This document shows, one piece after another, positions 12,860-25,600 of a stretch of DNA of 64,000 nt (position 1 is the stretch's first letter; the number at the start of each line of letters is the position of its first letter). The stretch is taken from positions 1,798,001 to 1,862,000 of the forward strand of contig CM065650.1 in assembly GCA_033220425.1 (NCBI GenBank), in the 5' to 3' direction. Origin of the DNA: Lepraria neglecta (Eukaryota; Ascomycota; Lecanoromycetes; Lecanorales; Stereocaulaceae). The position numbers were made by a program, and so were the translations under genes. The notes below the pieces were generated by a model. It was not told where the DNA came from, ran no database searches, and saw nothing but the letters and a program-made list of their open reading frames with translations.

Positions 12860-13586
12860 CCCTCTGGATTTGCTAAAGGAGGTCCGTTTAGAACTCGCTT
12901 ATAATAACTGGAATACCTCTGAAGGAATACGCAAGGCTACACGTCAGTATAGCTTAGCAAAGGGTGCGTTAGATCGTCGTATCCATAGGCAAGCTACGAA
13001 GAAGTAGGATAGCGAGAAACGACAACGATTGACGCCTGAAGAAGAACAAGCAATTGCTATATAGATCCTCCGTCTCCAAGTATGGGGTTAGCCGCCTCGG
13101 GTTGAACAAACACGGTCTATAGAGCTCAATCGACGACGGAAGGAGAAGGCAAATAGCTCAGCAGCTTATTACAGTAATGCTCGGATTATGAACCTAGATG
13201 TAGTTAAAGAATGTAAGTAGAAGGCCGCGACTAAGGTTTAAGAGAAGGATACTCGGGAGTATAATAAGTATAAGAAGGAAAAGGAGAGGATATATAATAA
13301 GGAGGTCAATTGCCTTATACGGATAGACCCTGAGCTTTTCGCACCTCTGAAGCCTCCAACACCAAGGAAACGAGTCAGAAGGCCGCAATTGATAGTTATA
13401 TTACGGGTTGGCAAGCGTGGTTTGCATTACATGGAGCAAGTGGAGCATATGGAGTACGTGGGATATGATATGGAGCAAATGGAGCATATGGAGCATGCTG
13501 AGTATATGAAGCAAGCGGAGCACGCGGAGCAATATACTAGTAGGCATGGGAGGCAGATAAAGAAGACCTATAAAGCGACAACATGA
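12860..13586 (+). mobile_element. Decayed pogo/Fot1-like DNA transposon relic, catalytic core missing
   Basis: Reading one + strand frame through stops from about 12864 gives a helix-turn-helix start, then HRQATKK, a stop, RLTPEEEQAIAI, a stop, ILRLQVWG, a stop and PPRVEQ. This is the tandem DNA-binding region of fungal pogo/Fot1-type transposases. After ARIMNLDVVKECK the frame goes, through two more stops, straight into a Lys/Glu-rich tail with PPTPRKR and a repetitive MEQ/HMEH segment ending at 13586. The DDE catalytic core is absent. All five stops (TAG or TAA) fit C-to-T type changes at Trp or Gln codons, as repeat-induced point mutation would make, though other ancestral codons are possible. 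I did not find convincing terminal inverted repeats, so the ends are approximate. Confidence 0.7.
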
Positions 13587-14059
13587 ATATCATGATTCTG
13601 CAGTAGTAGTGATAACATAATTACCTAAATAGGCGATATCTGCATACAAAAATCGAGTATGAGCATTATTAGCGTATTTAGCCTCATTGAGGGGTGAACC
13701 CTTCTAGCTCCAGCCGGGAGCTAGCCCAAAGTCAATTCAATTTTCACATTGCTTTTTAAGCTTTTCACCGCAGAATTTACGCAATTCTCTCATTTTTACT
13801 CAAACCATTTGCTTTTTTAGATGAAGATTAATACTTTGCACAGGTTATTATCTATCAAGTACACGGCTGAAGTTTGCTAAAGACCTTCAAAACGCTTGTT
13901 TGTGATACATTGAGCTGGCCCTCGTGAGGGTCAGCAAATCATCGGAAATACTTTCTATGTCCACATTAAGAAGCAACATTGCCGATTGACGCCCCGTAGA
14001 CTCAGGGGCGATGGAGTTCTGCTAGAATTTCTTAAAGCTCAACTAGCCCTCCTTCATCC
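13587..14059. other. Intergenic, AT-rich
   Basis: Sequence between the transposon relic and the 3' end of the clathrin gene. It may include the rest of the element and the clathrin 3' untranslated region. No gene is supported. Confidence 0.5.
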
Positions 14060-17000
14060 TCAGAATGCTCGAAATCCAGTCGGCTGTGGTGTAATTCCAT
14101 TGGTTTGTGAGTAAGGCGTTGGCATGGGGCTGCTTCCTCCTTGTGTAAGCATCAGTCTCGATCCGCCCAAGATAGGTGTGCTGTCCTCCTCTTTCTGCTC
14201 CTTCGCCTCGCGAGCCTTGCGCTCCTCATTATCCTTCTTCAGAGCTTGAACGGTCGCTGCCTGTTGACTCATATAATTGATCATGAATGGCATGCTGAAG
14301 TCATTGAGGCCGTGACGCCATGACAATTCCATGACAACATTGAGAGGAATGAGGTCGTAGCAAGCATAAAGCATGCCAACGTAGCACTCTCGGCTGCCGA
14401 TGTCGACGAACTGTACAGGCGTTAGTCGAGGGAGCGAGCATAAGTCAGATAAATTGTACTTACGTAGCGAAGCAACTCTTCTACCACATCAGTCTTGTTA
14501 GAGATTGCGGCCGTCTCGATGGCGTCCTTGTAAAGCTTGTCTTGCTTCGACAGAGATATCGACTTCTCCCATCTCTTGTTCTTGCGATAGATGTTGGCTG
14601 CGATTTGTCGGAAGAAAACAAGCTCATGCTTCTCAAGTCGGGAAGCTAGGTCCACGGCGTCGTAGTTATCGTAATTCTCGACGGAGTCACGCAGCGTCTT
14701 GTAGTCTTCCTCCTCGATCAGCAGATCATTGATTGCGTCATTGACAGTTCGCTTGTTTTGGTTCTGAACGTTGAGCAGGAATGGTTTGATGAGAGGATGG
14801 TCATCAGACTTCTTAAACATCTTGACAACCCTATTGACATCGATGCGAGGAGTGAGAGCTTGGAGTAGATCAGTCAGCAATGTTGGTTGCTGTTCGCGGT
14901 AGAAGTTGAGAGCGCGGTAGTATATTTCCAAGTTGGAGACCTTGACGATGATGTCTTTGAAGGAGTGATGCTCCCAGGCATCGGATGAGCGCTCAATCAT
15001 TGCTAATGCAGCATTGTCCCATTCGTCGTCGTGGCAGTAAAGGAATATGAGCTCGGGCCAAAGGTGTGCTTCCTCACAGGCGCGTACCATCTTGGGCATG
15101 TTGATACGGGCCCAGAAAAGCTTGAGATGCTCCATAACCCGTTCTGGGTGATACTTGGAGAGCGCAATGCCGAGCTCTGTGAACATACCCTTGTGTGCAC
15201 GCTCCAAACCTAGACCGGCTTCGAGTAATGAGATCAGCTCATCGAAGTAGCCATTTCGCTCATACTGTCGGACAAGGTCTTGAAGCTCTTCGGCATGGAC
15301 GATTAGATTGAGACCACATATTTGAGCAAGCCGGAACTCCTTCTTGGCCACGCAGGCCTCGTTGACCTGCTTCCATACCTTGACGCTATTGGCCTTTCGC
15401 GCGCATTCGACCGCTGCTTGGTAGTCTTCCAGATGCACAAGAGTAGTGGCGAGCTTTGCCCAGTTGGAGATGCTGGTGAAGAAAATCTTTGCCGCCTGGT
15501 GGTAGCCTTCCTCATAAGCCTTGTCACCTGAGGTCTCGACGGCTGCAACGTTAGACGAGTGCAAGAAGTCCTCAAGCTGGCTCAGCTGGTCTAGGCGAGC
15601 GTAGCAGAAAGCGAGAGCAGTGTCGATCGCTGGCTCTCGTTGAGTCTTTCTCGCCATACGCAGATACTTGATCAGCTCCTCATCTTTCCCGGCCTGCGTA
15701 GCATATTCAATGACCTCATTGTGGTTGCTGGGGTCTTCCGCACGGATGTAAGACTCGATCGCATCAGAGATGCGGACGCCATCTAACTGAGCTTTTGCGA
15801 CCTTGCTCCAGACCTCGGGTGTCTCAACATGCTCGGCATATTCTTGGGCACGATCGATGCTGACAATGTGGTCAACGAGAACACCCATCGCTGCAAGATG
15901 ATTGTCCTCCTTCTTGTAGATCTCAAAGGCCTCTTCGAACATGCCTTGTGATATGCACATGTTCGCTATCTCTTCGGCGTTATAACCAGAGAGTCGGCTA
16001 ATGTAATCCATCACACGGCCTTTGTCAGCTTTGGCAGCTGTGAGCATCAGCAAGTTCTGGAGGCTTCCGTTGTCACTGAATGGCGATGGCTCAAGAATGA
16101 TTTTTTCCAGCAATTCGATCAATTCGGCCGGTAGGTCAGCATCCAGAAAGGCCTTTACAGCCACAGATACTTTTTCAGGCTCAGTGGATGCAGGAACAGC
16201 AGTCGAGATAACCTGGTCAACCAGTGACCGTCGATGGCCGTTGTTGTCATTCAGAACGAAAGCCCAGATCTCAGGATCTGCTCGCTCTAGAAGATATCGA
16301 GCCTGTGCCTTGTACATTGAGTTCTCATTGGTGATGTTAATGAGCTCAAGATCATTCTGGCCTTTGCTGTATGCGATGAACGCAAGGTTGGGGTCTCGCT
16401 TCTCACAATATTTGCCAACGGTCAGCGGATCATACATGTCGTTCTCTTTGAGGAATTTTTCGGGATTGTTGTTGCTGTCGATGTAGATCTTTGCAAGTGC
16501 ATTATAGACAGCTTGCTGCTGGTTGCCAAGGGCTAGGGTGGCTTCAAGGAACGGTAAGAGGATCTTGAGACGATTTCGTGACTCGACTTCAGAGACTAGG
16601 TCATTGATAGGGATCGAGGCTGGATCGACGGACTGAAGCAGATTCTTGATGATTGACTCTTCACAATCGACATCAAGAAGTGCGCCAATGACGAATGGTG
16701 TCCTCGCTGGGTTGACACGTTGAACGTAGACCTCGATCGATTTGAATTGCTGGTTCTGGTAGAGGTACAGCACCAGGTCGTGAATGAAATTGAAACGATC
16801 GCAAACGATGATGAGTGGGAGTTGCTCCGTCAATTTGGCTTCTTTCAGGAAGTTCTTCACCTTCTCTGGGTTGTAAAAATTGTTGTCCCGGCATATCCGC
16901 TCGACCTCCGAAGTCTGCTTCATCGCAGTTGCAGCTTCAATGTACTTGAAGACCACCTCGGGTTCTTCGCTCAGGTTCACAATGCTTCCGAGGTAGTAGT

Positions 17001-19383
17001 ACAAACCCTCAGCAGTTCGATGCTTCTCGAAGAGTTCGATCAGACGGTGTGGCCCCAGTAAGTCAGAATACTTCGTAGCGATTTGGTACACAGCATGAAG
17101 GTTCTGACGGATGTTGACCTTGAGCATCTCGTCCATACAATCCAGTGATTGCTCCAAAGACATTCGCCCGAAAAACTCGACCAGCCAGTCAGGTGGGAGC
17201 TTGTCGGTGCGGACAATGTTCCGCTTGATTGCCTTGGGATCATCCCAGTTCTCTAAGGCTCGCTGGTAGAGCGCAGCGTTCTCGCAGAGCTGGGCAATCC
17301 TAGCCCTGTCGTAATATGAGAACATCTGATTACCAAGGATGGCATCAGCAACTTGAGGAGCATTGATCAGGTTCATTTCCAGAAGTCGAGTCTGTAGATG
17401 GCCTTGTTCGGGTACATTGGGCTTCAGTGCCTCCAAAAGGAATGCGGTAGCTTGCTGGTAGAGGTTCTGGGCCTGGAAGACATCAACGACGCGCTCAACG
17501 TCAACTAGTGGCCCACTCTCGTCAGTCATGAGCATTGTGGCGAACTCAGCACCTTTCTCTGCGTTGTTCGCGACGATGTTTCGGATGAGCATGAGGAAGT
17601 CTGGCTGGTACCCAGTTTTCTTTACAAATGGTAGAATGCTCCCAATCTGCCCAGTCATTGCTAGTGCGGGAATGACTTTGTGCGGTACGTTGGCAGCAGT
17701 GTATATCCTTAGTGCAAGCGCAGGATCGTATGGCTGAGCAGCATCTCCCAGCTCTTCCGAGCATTCGAGCTTGTTCTCACCTAGCCATTTCTCGATAAGG
17801 TGCTTCCGGTTCTGCTGGAGAACCAGTCTACCAAGTTCAATACTCTCCGATTTGTTGAGTGGTCCCTTGTCAAGCAGAGTACCAAAGTATTGTAGATGAG
17901 GAGTCAATCCACCTGCCTGCGCTGGCAACCCCTGGAATCTCGCGGTTGTCTGCGGTATTCGTAGGAATCCTCTAGGAGAGTTTGCAGCGACCTTAGCAGC
18001 TTCCGTATATTGTCCGGAAGCGTACAGTTGCTCGAATTGCTGTGCGTAGAGGTTGTCGGCTCCCGGAAGTCCGGCTCTTGAAGCGAGCTTAAGTGCAAGC
18101 TGGCTATTCGCTGGGTTTTGGAGCAGGTATGGTATGATGGTGTTTTCATCGACGCTGACGGAAAGCACTTGGCCTTTGCGGTTAACACCCACGATGCCGG
18201 CAGAGTCTGAGTCTGGTGCCGTTGTGAAGATTGTCTCGCTTGAGATCCGATTCATGAAGATGCAAGTAGCGGTCTCCAGATCGTAGAGGTGGATGAATCC
18301 GTACTTCGTCACCATGTAGATAATACTGTACTTTTGTGACACTTGCATGGCCACGGGAAAATCGTTGACAGCTTCTGGAGGGAAGTACACATCCACCTGC
18401 TTCTTAGGGAAAATGGGGTTGGAGGGTTGATGGTCAATCTCCACTACGTGTAATTTAGCGGAGGTTGCTGATCGTACTGCAAAGGTGAAGACGCGCGTGT
18501 CGGCGGAGGCCCCTTCCATACGAATCGTTCCAAATGCTGCAGCGTGGGCCTCGATTGCCTGGCTGATGCCACGCTCTTTTGAGTATAGCTGCATTGCTCC
18601 AACGACGCGGCCTTGTTGTTGAGTTATGCCTACCACAGCCATCCACTTTTCATCTTCATTGACGCGGTAGTTGATGATTTGGCAACCCTTGACCACTCGT
18701 CAGTATTGTTCGATAAAGGGCTCGCGTACACTTACCGAAAGATTGCTGTTTCGGTCGAAGATCTTCTGCGGAGCAGTTGGAGGCTGCTCAAAGACGTTCC
18801 AGTGGAAGACTGAGGTTTCCGTGACCAAGCCTAAGCAATCGGGGCTGAACCACTTCCAGTAGATAACATCTTCCATCATCATATTGGAATTGACCTTCAC
18901 TTTCTGCCCCAGATCGAAGATCTGCAACGTCCGCTGTTGGGCTTTGAGTGCAATGACCTGCTTGTACCAGTGCATAATGGCACTGTCGGCCTTGATAGGC
19001 CGCTTGGTGATCTCATTGTTGTTCTTGAGGTTAACGATGATGACCTCGGGTTGGGCGCCTTCGGATACAACCTGTCGGACGCAGATGTAGTGGTCGGATT
19101 CTAGGGTCTGTGGAACCATCAGTGTCCGTCCGTTGAAGCAGAAGGCATTGAAAGCTTACACAGGAATTGAAGCCTATCGATTTTTGCTGTTTTGGTGTCA
19201 GTTCATTCACGTAGTGAGAGTTGCGTGAGCGCGGCAGCACTAGGCAAACATACATCAATCTCTGTGGACGTCAACTGCAGCAGCACATCGATTAGCTGAT
19301 GTCCTCTACTATGAAAAGCCATTCGAGACAAGATTCACCTGAAGTAGCTCAGTAAAACGTATAGGCAAGGCATTGGCCGCCAT
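14060..19383 (-). CDS. CHC1: Clathrin heavy chain
   Basis: Predicted 1679-residue clathrin heavy chain, the triskelion subunit that coats vesicles at the trans-Golgi and plasma membrane. Six exons: 19383-19339 (45 bp), 19274-19254 (21 bp), 19186-19160 (27 bp), 19107-18736, 18687-14464 and 14410-14060. The three tiny 5' exons, all phase 0, rebuild the family N-terminus: LPIRFTELLQ, then LTSTEID, then QKSIGFNSC, then TLESDHYICVRQ. The N-terminal beta-propeller is followed by a linker and a long run of clathrin heavy-chain (CHCR) repeats to about residue 1550. The last intron separates VEELLRY from FVDIGSRECYVGMLYACYDL, followed by the trimerisation segment and a short Ser/Pro/Gln-rich tail. Length and order match fungal Chc1. 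The 5' micro-exon structure was inferred by hand and is the least certain part. Confidence 0.96.
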
Positions 19384-20475
19384 GATTGCTGGTGTAATTA
19401 GAGGACACTCATCCACCGACTCCGCGCTGCCAGAGGGCAAGGACAATGGGGGAATCTCTGGCTATGTTGAAAAGGAACGACTCGGCGATGAAGTACGCCC
19501 TCTCAATAAGACAGTAGAAGAAGAAGAGCGAGTAGAGGGGATGGTGTTGAAATTATTGTTGATTGACGGAAAGCTTGCTCCCTGAAATTGTTTAAGGTTA
19601 GCTGCACTTGTAGGGCTGAAATGTGTCTACGGCGTCGGCTCCCGCTAGCGTGGAATCGTAATTTTGGAGATCAGATCTACCTTTGAGTTCCTTCAGACAA
19701 TCTGGCAGCACTTATTGAATTGATATTGGCTTCACAACTATGCATGACTTCGAGCATCTTTGAGTGCAGATGTGGAGCATTCACTTTGGGGCTTCCCGAA
19801 ACATTGGCGGCTGCCTGCTACAAGCCAGCCATAGAGTGTACTTCCTGATGCCTGGAGAAGATCGAATGCTGTTTAGAGTGGAGCATTTGGAAGTAAATCT
19901 GGAGCATCTCGAACCATGTGGCGAAAGGGCTATTGGGATTATCTTGTAGCACTGTAGAACCAATTCCTCGTTGGCGACTCCTAGTCTAATATTCGTAAAA
20001 TACCCGTCCTAAACACTAGCGGTAATAAACCTACGAATATCAAATTCTTTCCGCCCGCGAAAGCTTTTCTTCTACTTGAACAACGCAAAAAATTAACATT
20101 CTTAATAAAAGCATTCCGATGAGATGGCTACGTTAGTGGTCTCCATGAAGTCAGGAAATCGTCAAATAGAATGGAGAGAGATAAAATGGCGGGTCTTGGG
20201 TGCGGCGCTTTCTTCCTGTACCTTGGGAAGGGCCGCAATGACTGGCTGTACATACATACTTTTCGAGTCTGGCTATTACGTACTTTGTGTGTTCGTTCTA
20301 GTAGGAGACATGGGCAGCTACACATTTTGATCGGAGAGGGTCCTCGTTTGTCAAGATCCAAAACGAGTACAAGCCCTACAGCTTTCACAGAATATGGTGG
20401 GGGTCTCAATTTGGCTCTTCCAAATTGAATGAAATTTTAGTAGCGTTTTGAGCTACAAAAAATTATTTGGCTATT
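19384..20475. other. Intergenic, clathrin promoter side
   Basis: About 1.1 kb between the clathrin start and the 3' end of the INSIG gene. It contains the clathrin promoter. The open frames seen here are short, lack recognisable features and have no splice partner. Confidence 0.5.
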
Positions 20476-21695
20476 CTATGTTATACTCGGTCTCCGACCT
20501 GGAGTACCCAATGCCAGCCTCCTCCCAATGTTCCCAAAGCAGACGCTACTGCAAAACAAAACGCTAGCAATCCAAGTTCCAACACCAATGCTTTCATTCC
20601 TGATCAGACCATCGTGCCTTCCGTAACTATGTGAGATATCCATCGAACCTGCCCGCGGCGAGGGGGCAGCAGGCGAAGGCACTATCTCAGGGTTGACACC
20701 AAAAGCGATGGCTGTACCTGCGAGACCAACAAGCATAGAAAGGAGGAAGCCAGGTTTCGAGCGGTCGACGAGATACCATAGTACAGGGTTGACGAGGGCG
20801 AGGGTTAATGAGACTTGTAGGGTGGACTGCCATGGGAGCCTCCGCTATGTCATGTATTAGCATTGTTTGATAACCTTGAGGCTGGGACCTTTCTACTCAC
20901 AATAGCAAAAGCAATCCCAACAAAAGCCCCAATGCTCCTAACCACAGGATTCCAGTCCGCTCCCATGCCACTCCCGGATCTCGAACCCGGCCTTTCTTCC
21001 TCATTACCCCCTGCCGTAGATGGTCTCCTCAAATCTTCTGCCTTAACTCGCGAAGCAAACACATCTTTGTTATTTCCCAGAACTTCCTCCCAAAGCACAT
21101 CCACCCAAGGTAGTAGTCCGCCCAGAATAACTCCAACACCTCCCCATCCTATGAGATATTTCCATGACGAGTGCCTGACCCCCTCCAATTGCACAGGTGC
21201 CACTTGCTGGCTGTCGTGTAAATGTGATATTATGACTCCATACGCCACGCCAAAGCAGAAAAGCAGTATGATCCGTTCCCCCAGGGATACGAAGGTCGTC
21301 CAAAACCTTGAATGATGCTGATGTGATTGCTGATGTGACAATCTTCTTTGAAGCTCTTTAGGTCTGGCGTAAGCACCAATAACAGGCGGTCTAGTATCCT
21401 CTAGGCTTCCTCGTCCAGGTGTTTGGCTGCCATTACCCCACGGCGTCAGCGGCTCTTCGCCTTTGCTACCGTAACCGGATGCAGACCGAGTGTAGATTCC
21501 AAATAGTGTGGATGATGTCAGGTTAAGGATCGACCGATTTCGAGAGACAGGCTTGTCATTCTCCGCTTCAAGACGGGAAAATTCGTTGGGGTGTGCAGAT
21601 GGCGAATCTGGAGGCGAGGAATTGCTAGAGGTCGGTGTGAGGTCGTAGTGGCGTCGAGGTTTAGGATGAAGCAGATTTGGATTGTCATCTGTCAT
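20476..21695 (-). CDS. INSIG-family ER membrane protein
   Basis: Predicted 387-residue insulin-induced gene (INSIG) family protein, a multi-span ER protein that in yeasts (Nsg1/Nsg2, Ins1) regulates HMG-CoA reductase and hence sterol synthesis. Exons: 21695-20901 and 20844-20476. The 56-bp intron (GTGAGT donor, ATAG acceptor) joins GIAFAI to RRLPWQSTLQVSLTLALVNP, a typical fungal INSIG core. The N-terminal ~130 residues are Ser/Pro-rich and disordered, longer than in animal INSIG. Hydrophobic segments follow at ERIILLFCFGVAYGV, YLIGWGGVGVILGGLLPWVD, the IGAFVGIAFAI segment and two C-terminal helices (MLVGLAGTAIAFGV, GTWIASVLFCSSVCFG). It is transcribed divergently from the bL34m gene. Family membership is clear, but the precise sterol role is by analogy. 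Confidence 0.88.
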
Positions 21696-22167
21696 TGTGA
21701 ATGTCTAGGGTTTCCGGTGCTCCTCTCGTTTCTTCTTCCGTCACGCTGAAAAGCCCCACGCTGACGGAGAAGAGTCAATTCAACAGTTTACCGGCTCATG
21801 TTCTCCCTTTGCTGAAATAGGCTCGACTGTGAAATCTGGCGGGGTATTGACAGATATGCAGGGCTCAACAACGCGTGGATTGGGAAGATGGTTGAAGAAT
21901 GAGGGGTTCTGCAGGAAACTGATGGGGCATTGGCAAACGAGTGAGAATGATTGAATGCCTCGGAACCAACAAAACGTCGGCGCGTCGTAGCCTTTTCGGT
22001 ACGGTATCTTTAGCCTAAACCTAACGCCTTTAGGGCTGGGCGTTGCATACAAGAATTGGCCATATTAGTGCATCGACATTTGAGCAGTCAATTGAAGATC
22101 AACATCACAAGCGTCGTCGTATGCAGGAGGCAAGCAGGCGAGAGCGACGTGAATGTACCTTCCCAAG
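21696..22167. promoter_or_regulatory. Divergent promoter region of INSIG and bL34m genes
   Basis: A 472-bp spacer between two divergent genes that must contain both promoters. An open frame continuous with the bL34m exon runs back to 22043, but it has no conserved sequence and is probably leader. Confidence 0.5.
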
Positions 22168-22603
22168 ATGCTTTGTCTCCGCGTCGTCCGCTCTCTCGCC
22201 CGAGCCACCGGCGGCCAGGTCTCTAAGTCTTCACCACCATCCAGACGGCAAGCCTCCCAAACCCTATCACCAGCAGGCTCATTCTAACCGTTTGTGCAGG
22301 ACGTTCAGCATTCTCTCCTCCACTCGCCCCTCCCTGCTTCCCCGGCACGCCACACATGTACCAGCAACTTCATCACCACAATCTGAACCCAACTTCTCAT
22401 CCTCGCTTGACCTCCTCCCACGCATATCAACTCACCCCTCTCTCGCCAACATGCAAGTACGCAATGGACCTAGAGACACATACGATCCAAGCCACAGAGT
22501 ACGGAAGAGGCGGCATGGGTTCCTGTCAAGGGTACGGACGAGGAAGGGAAAGAATACATTGAAGCGGAGGAAATTGAAGCGGAGGAGTACATTAAGTCAC
22601 TGA
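22168..22603 (+). CDS. MRPL34: Mitochondrial ribosomal protein bL34m
   Basis: Large-subunit mitochondrial ribosomal protein. The C-terminal 48 residues are an unmistakable bL34 core: an RNGPRDTYDPSHRVRKRRHG block, then FLSRV, then the Arg/Lys-rich LKRRKLKRRSTLSH end. My model uses ATG 22168 and exons 22168-22247 and 22300-22603 (127 residues), giving an Arg-rich, acid-free start (MLCLRVVRSLARATGG) that ends in RRTFSIL, a good mitochondrial presequence. The 52-bp intron would be GC-AG (GCAAGC donor, CTAAC branch, GTGCAG acceptor). A GT donor after AAG at 22226 is an alternative in the same phase. The uninterrupted frame from 22043 is a third option, but it has no early ATG and no presequence character. 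The product is certain; the N-terminus is inferred. Confidence 0.88.
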
Positions 22604-22694
22604 AATATGGCATTGAATTTGTTGGGCATACTCAAATGAAAGATGTTTCTACAGGCGCGTCTATCATCTGACGCTCGAGCTCTTGTATTGCTTT

Positions 22695-25600
22695 TCATTC
22701 AGAAATTTCGCTATCCTCATCCTCATCCTCGTCATTCTCACCCTCTGGGTCCTCTGAGTCGTCATCCTCTTCTTCCTCATCATCCATATCCGCATCATTC
22801 CCTGCTTCCTCTCCATCCGCTCCTTCTCCCGCTTTCAGTCCATAATCATCCTGAAAAAAAGCCAATGGCTTCACTTCTGACTTGAACCCAAGCTCCCCAA
22901 ATCCCATCACAATCTTCTTCTCCATGACCGGCGCACAAGTGACGAACAAATTGGCTTTCATGGCGTCGAAAAGCGGTAGCACGACTTCCTTCATCATTTT
23001 CCTGATCTCCTCGGCGGTCACTTCCCTGACGCGTTCTAAAACGATCTCGGGCCAGTTCTTCGGCAGATCTCTGATTACCTGCCTGATAAAGGAGCTCTGC
23101 GCGGCGCTTAACATGGTGTCTTCCGCGTTAGCAAAATTGAGCACAATGGAGCTGATGGCACCTTCCAGTGCGAATTTGTCCATTGCTGTCTTGCCAGAGA
23201 CCAAATCTTGCACAACATCTTTGCTAGCGATGAAGGCCTTGGTAGCGTCCGGTGTTCTGTATATCGACAGGGATAGCTGGCCTGAGTCTACGTGTTGGTA
23301 GATGTTAGTGCCATACGCGAGTCCTGTACCACGAGTAGCTGTCCAGAGGGGACCTTCAACTGCATTGAGGTAGGCGGTGGCAACCATGAGAGCTGGAATG
23401 GCTGGATCATTGAACGAAGATGGACCCTTAGAGATAATGAGCAAGAATGAAGAATCAATGCTTGGCATCGGGACGATGTACGCCATGTTGCCCGGGTTTG
23501 ACCCTGAATTGCTAAGCCGAGAAAGGCGGGTGTCGAGAGGCTTTAGAGGCATCGTAGTGTCGAGTCCTTCGATGAGTGCCTGCCATGAGGAGACTGGATG
23601 GTGCAGTTTCTCGATGTTGGCAATTACAAGGATACGAAGATTGGATGGCTGGCACAGAGCAGCGTTGATCTGCTTGAGCTGTTCAAGTATGGTTTCGGGG
23701 TCGTTTTCCAGAGTTTGTTTGACACGTTTGAGGTATACAGCACTTGTGAGTGTATTGCAAGCACGGCCGAGTGACGATGGTTCTGTGCCAACTATCAATT
23801 CGATGACGCTACTCATGTTGCTGCCATTTCGCTTTTCCTCCGGAATGTCCGCTAGCATTCTCGTTGTTGTGGCCTTGATTCTTTCAATGTCGAAAATAGA
23901 CGAGAACATCAAGTCTCTGAACCATAGGATTGCGGCTTGATACTTCTCAACTTCGACTTGCAACTTGATGGTGATCACTTCCGAATTTCCAATCCTTTGC
24001 CCTGCGTCTATCTCATAGCCAACAGTTTCTCTTTCCAGACCCATGATCACCTTCTCAAAATCGATTATAGTCCCATCTCGCTGCATGGGGCTGCTGAAGA
24101 AATTGTCCATGTAAATGGAAAGCAGTGGCCTGAGCGCGATGGGTACCAATTCTGTGCCTAAGACGACAGTCAAATTGGCAAAATTTGATTGAGTGTGCTC
24201 GAAGTGTATGAAGAGTGGTAGATCACTGTCTTGATCAATTATCTTTTGTATTGGGTTTTCGAGAGAACCCATTGCGCGAGCGGCACCAGATCTTGCGGTG
24301 ATGGTAGTGATGAAGTGGATCGACCTTGTCCCAGGTACTTCAAAACGCTCCAAAACTTCCTTGGGGATCTCAACTTCGTTCTCGGCTTTTGCAGCTGTAA
24401 GCTTCTTGTCCAATTCCTTTAAGCCTGCTTCGCCCAAGTCTTTCTTTCGTAGCGAGACACGAGCTTTCTCTTTGCGCTTGAACGTTTTAGCAATCTTGGC
24501 AGAGGGTCTACCAAACATAGTAACGTGAGGCGCTTCAACGAACCAAGATTTGAGCCGATGCCTCCATTCGGAATCATTCCACGCCTCTAACGTGTCATAG
24601 TCCCTCAGATTCTTCATTCTTCCTTGCAAGGTCGAACCGTCGCGATTGCCGAATAGGAAATCCTTGATGATCGGATCTGAAAAAAACTTGGACGAGCTCT
24701 CTTCTGCAAGGAATTTCACTTGGCGCCGTTCAGCCTTGATACAGTCCTTCATGTAGTCTAGGTCTATGGGCTTTGCTGCCACTCCTGTGAGAATCTCAAG
24801 AAATCGGGCCTCTACATGCTCCAATTTTTCCGTAGAGACACCGGTGAGGTTAAAGGATACAACTGTCGTAGGGCGAGACTCGTAGTCGTACATGACAGCA
24901 CTTGCCAATTGCTCTTTCTCCACCAGTGTGTTTTCCAACACCGAGGCGGAGGAGCCCGCGAGGTATCTGAGTAGACAAACTATTGCACGGCCTGATACAG
25001 TTGTTAGTCAATGATAGCAATCGTTATCAGCTGAATTACCCACAAAGCTGGCTATCAAGGCGGTTTGGCCCAAAGAAGCTGACCATGACCTCGCCCGAGG
25101 TTTCGTCTTCCTCGGGAAACTCGACTGTCCCAACTAACGAGTGCTTCAATGGCGGTGCCTGAGGAGAGTCTACCCATGGTCGCTTGAAAGGTGCGTCGGG
25201 CTTTGGGATATCTTCCAAAATGGTCTCTTCAAAATTTTCGAGGACGTGCAAGAGATTTGAATGATGAACAGCACCAACGATAACAAGACAGAGGTTCTTT
25301 GGCTGGTACATCTCACGATGATACTCGCGAATGCGATCTGCAGTCAAGTCTCGGAGTGTGTCCATCATACCAAAAGTCTCGTAACGAAATCCTACTTCCT
25401 CAGGGTATAGCATACGCTTGTTATTCACAAACAGCAGCATATCCTTTTCGTTCTGCTCCGCCTGCATCTCCGAATAGACTACACCAGCATCATGTCCGGA
25501 GCCATCCACATGATGTACTTCTGTGTAACAGGCAGAGTCTGTGAGTGTAGGCACGATGATGTGTTCCAGGTAAACCGGGAGTATTTGGGCGAACCCCTCC

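Noticed and set aside
22043-22167. N-terminal extension of bL34m in the uninterrupted frame
   Set aside because: It lacks an early ATG and presequence character. The spliced model gives a proper targeting peptide.
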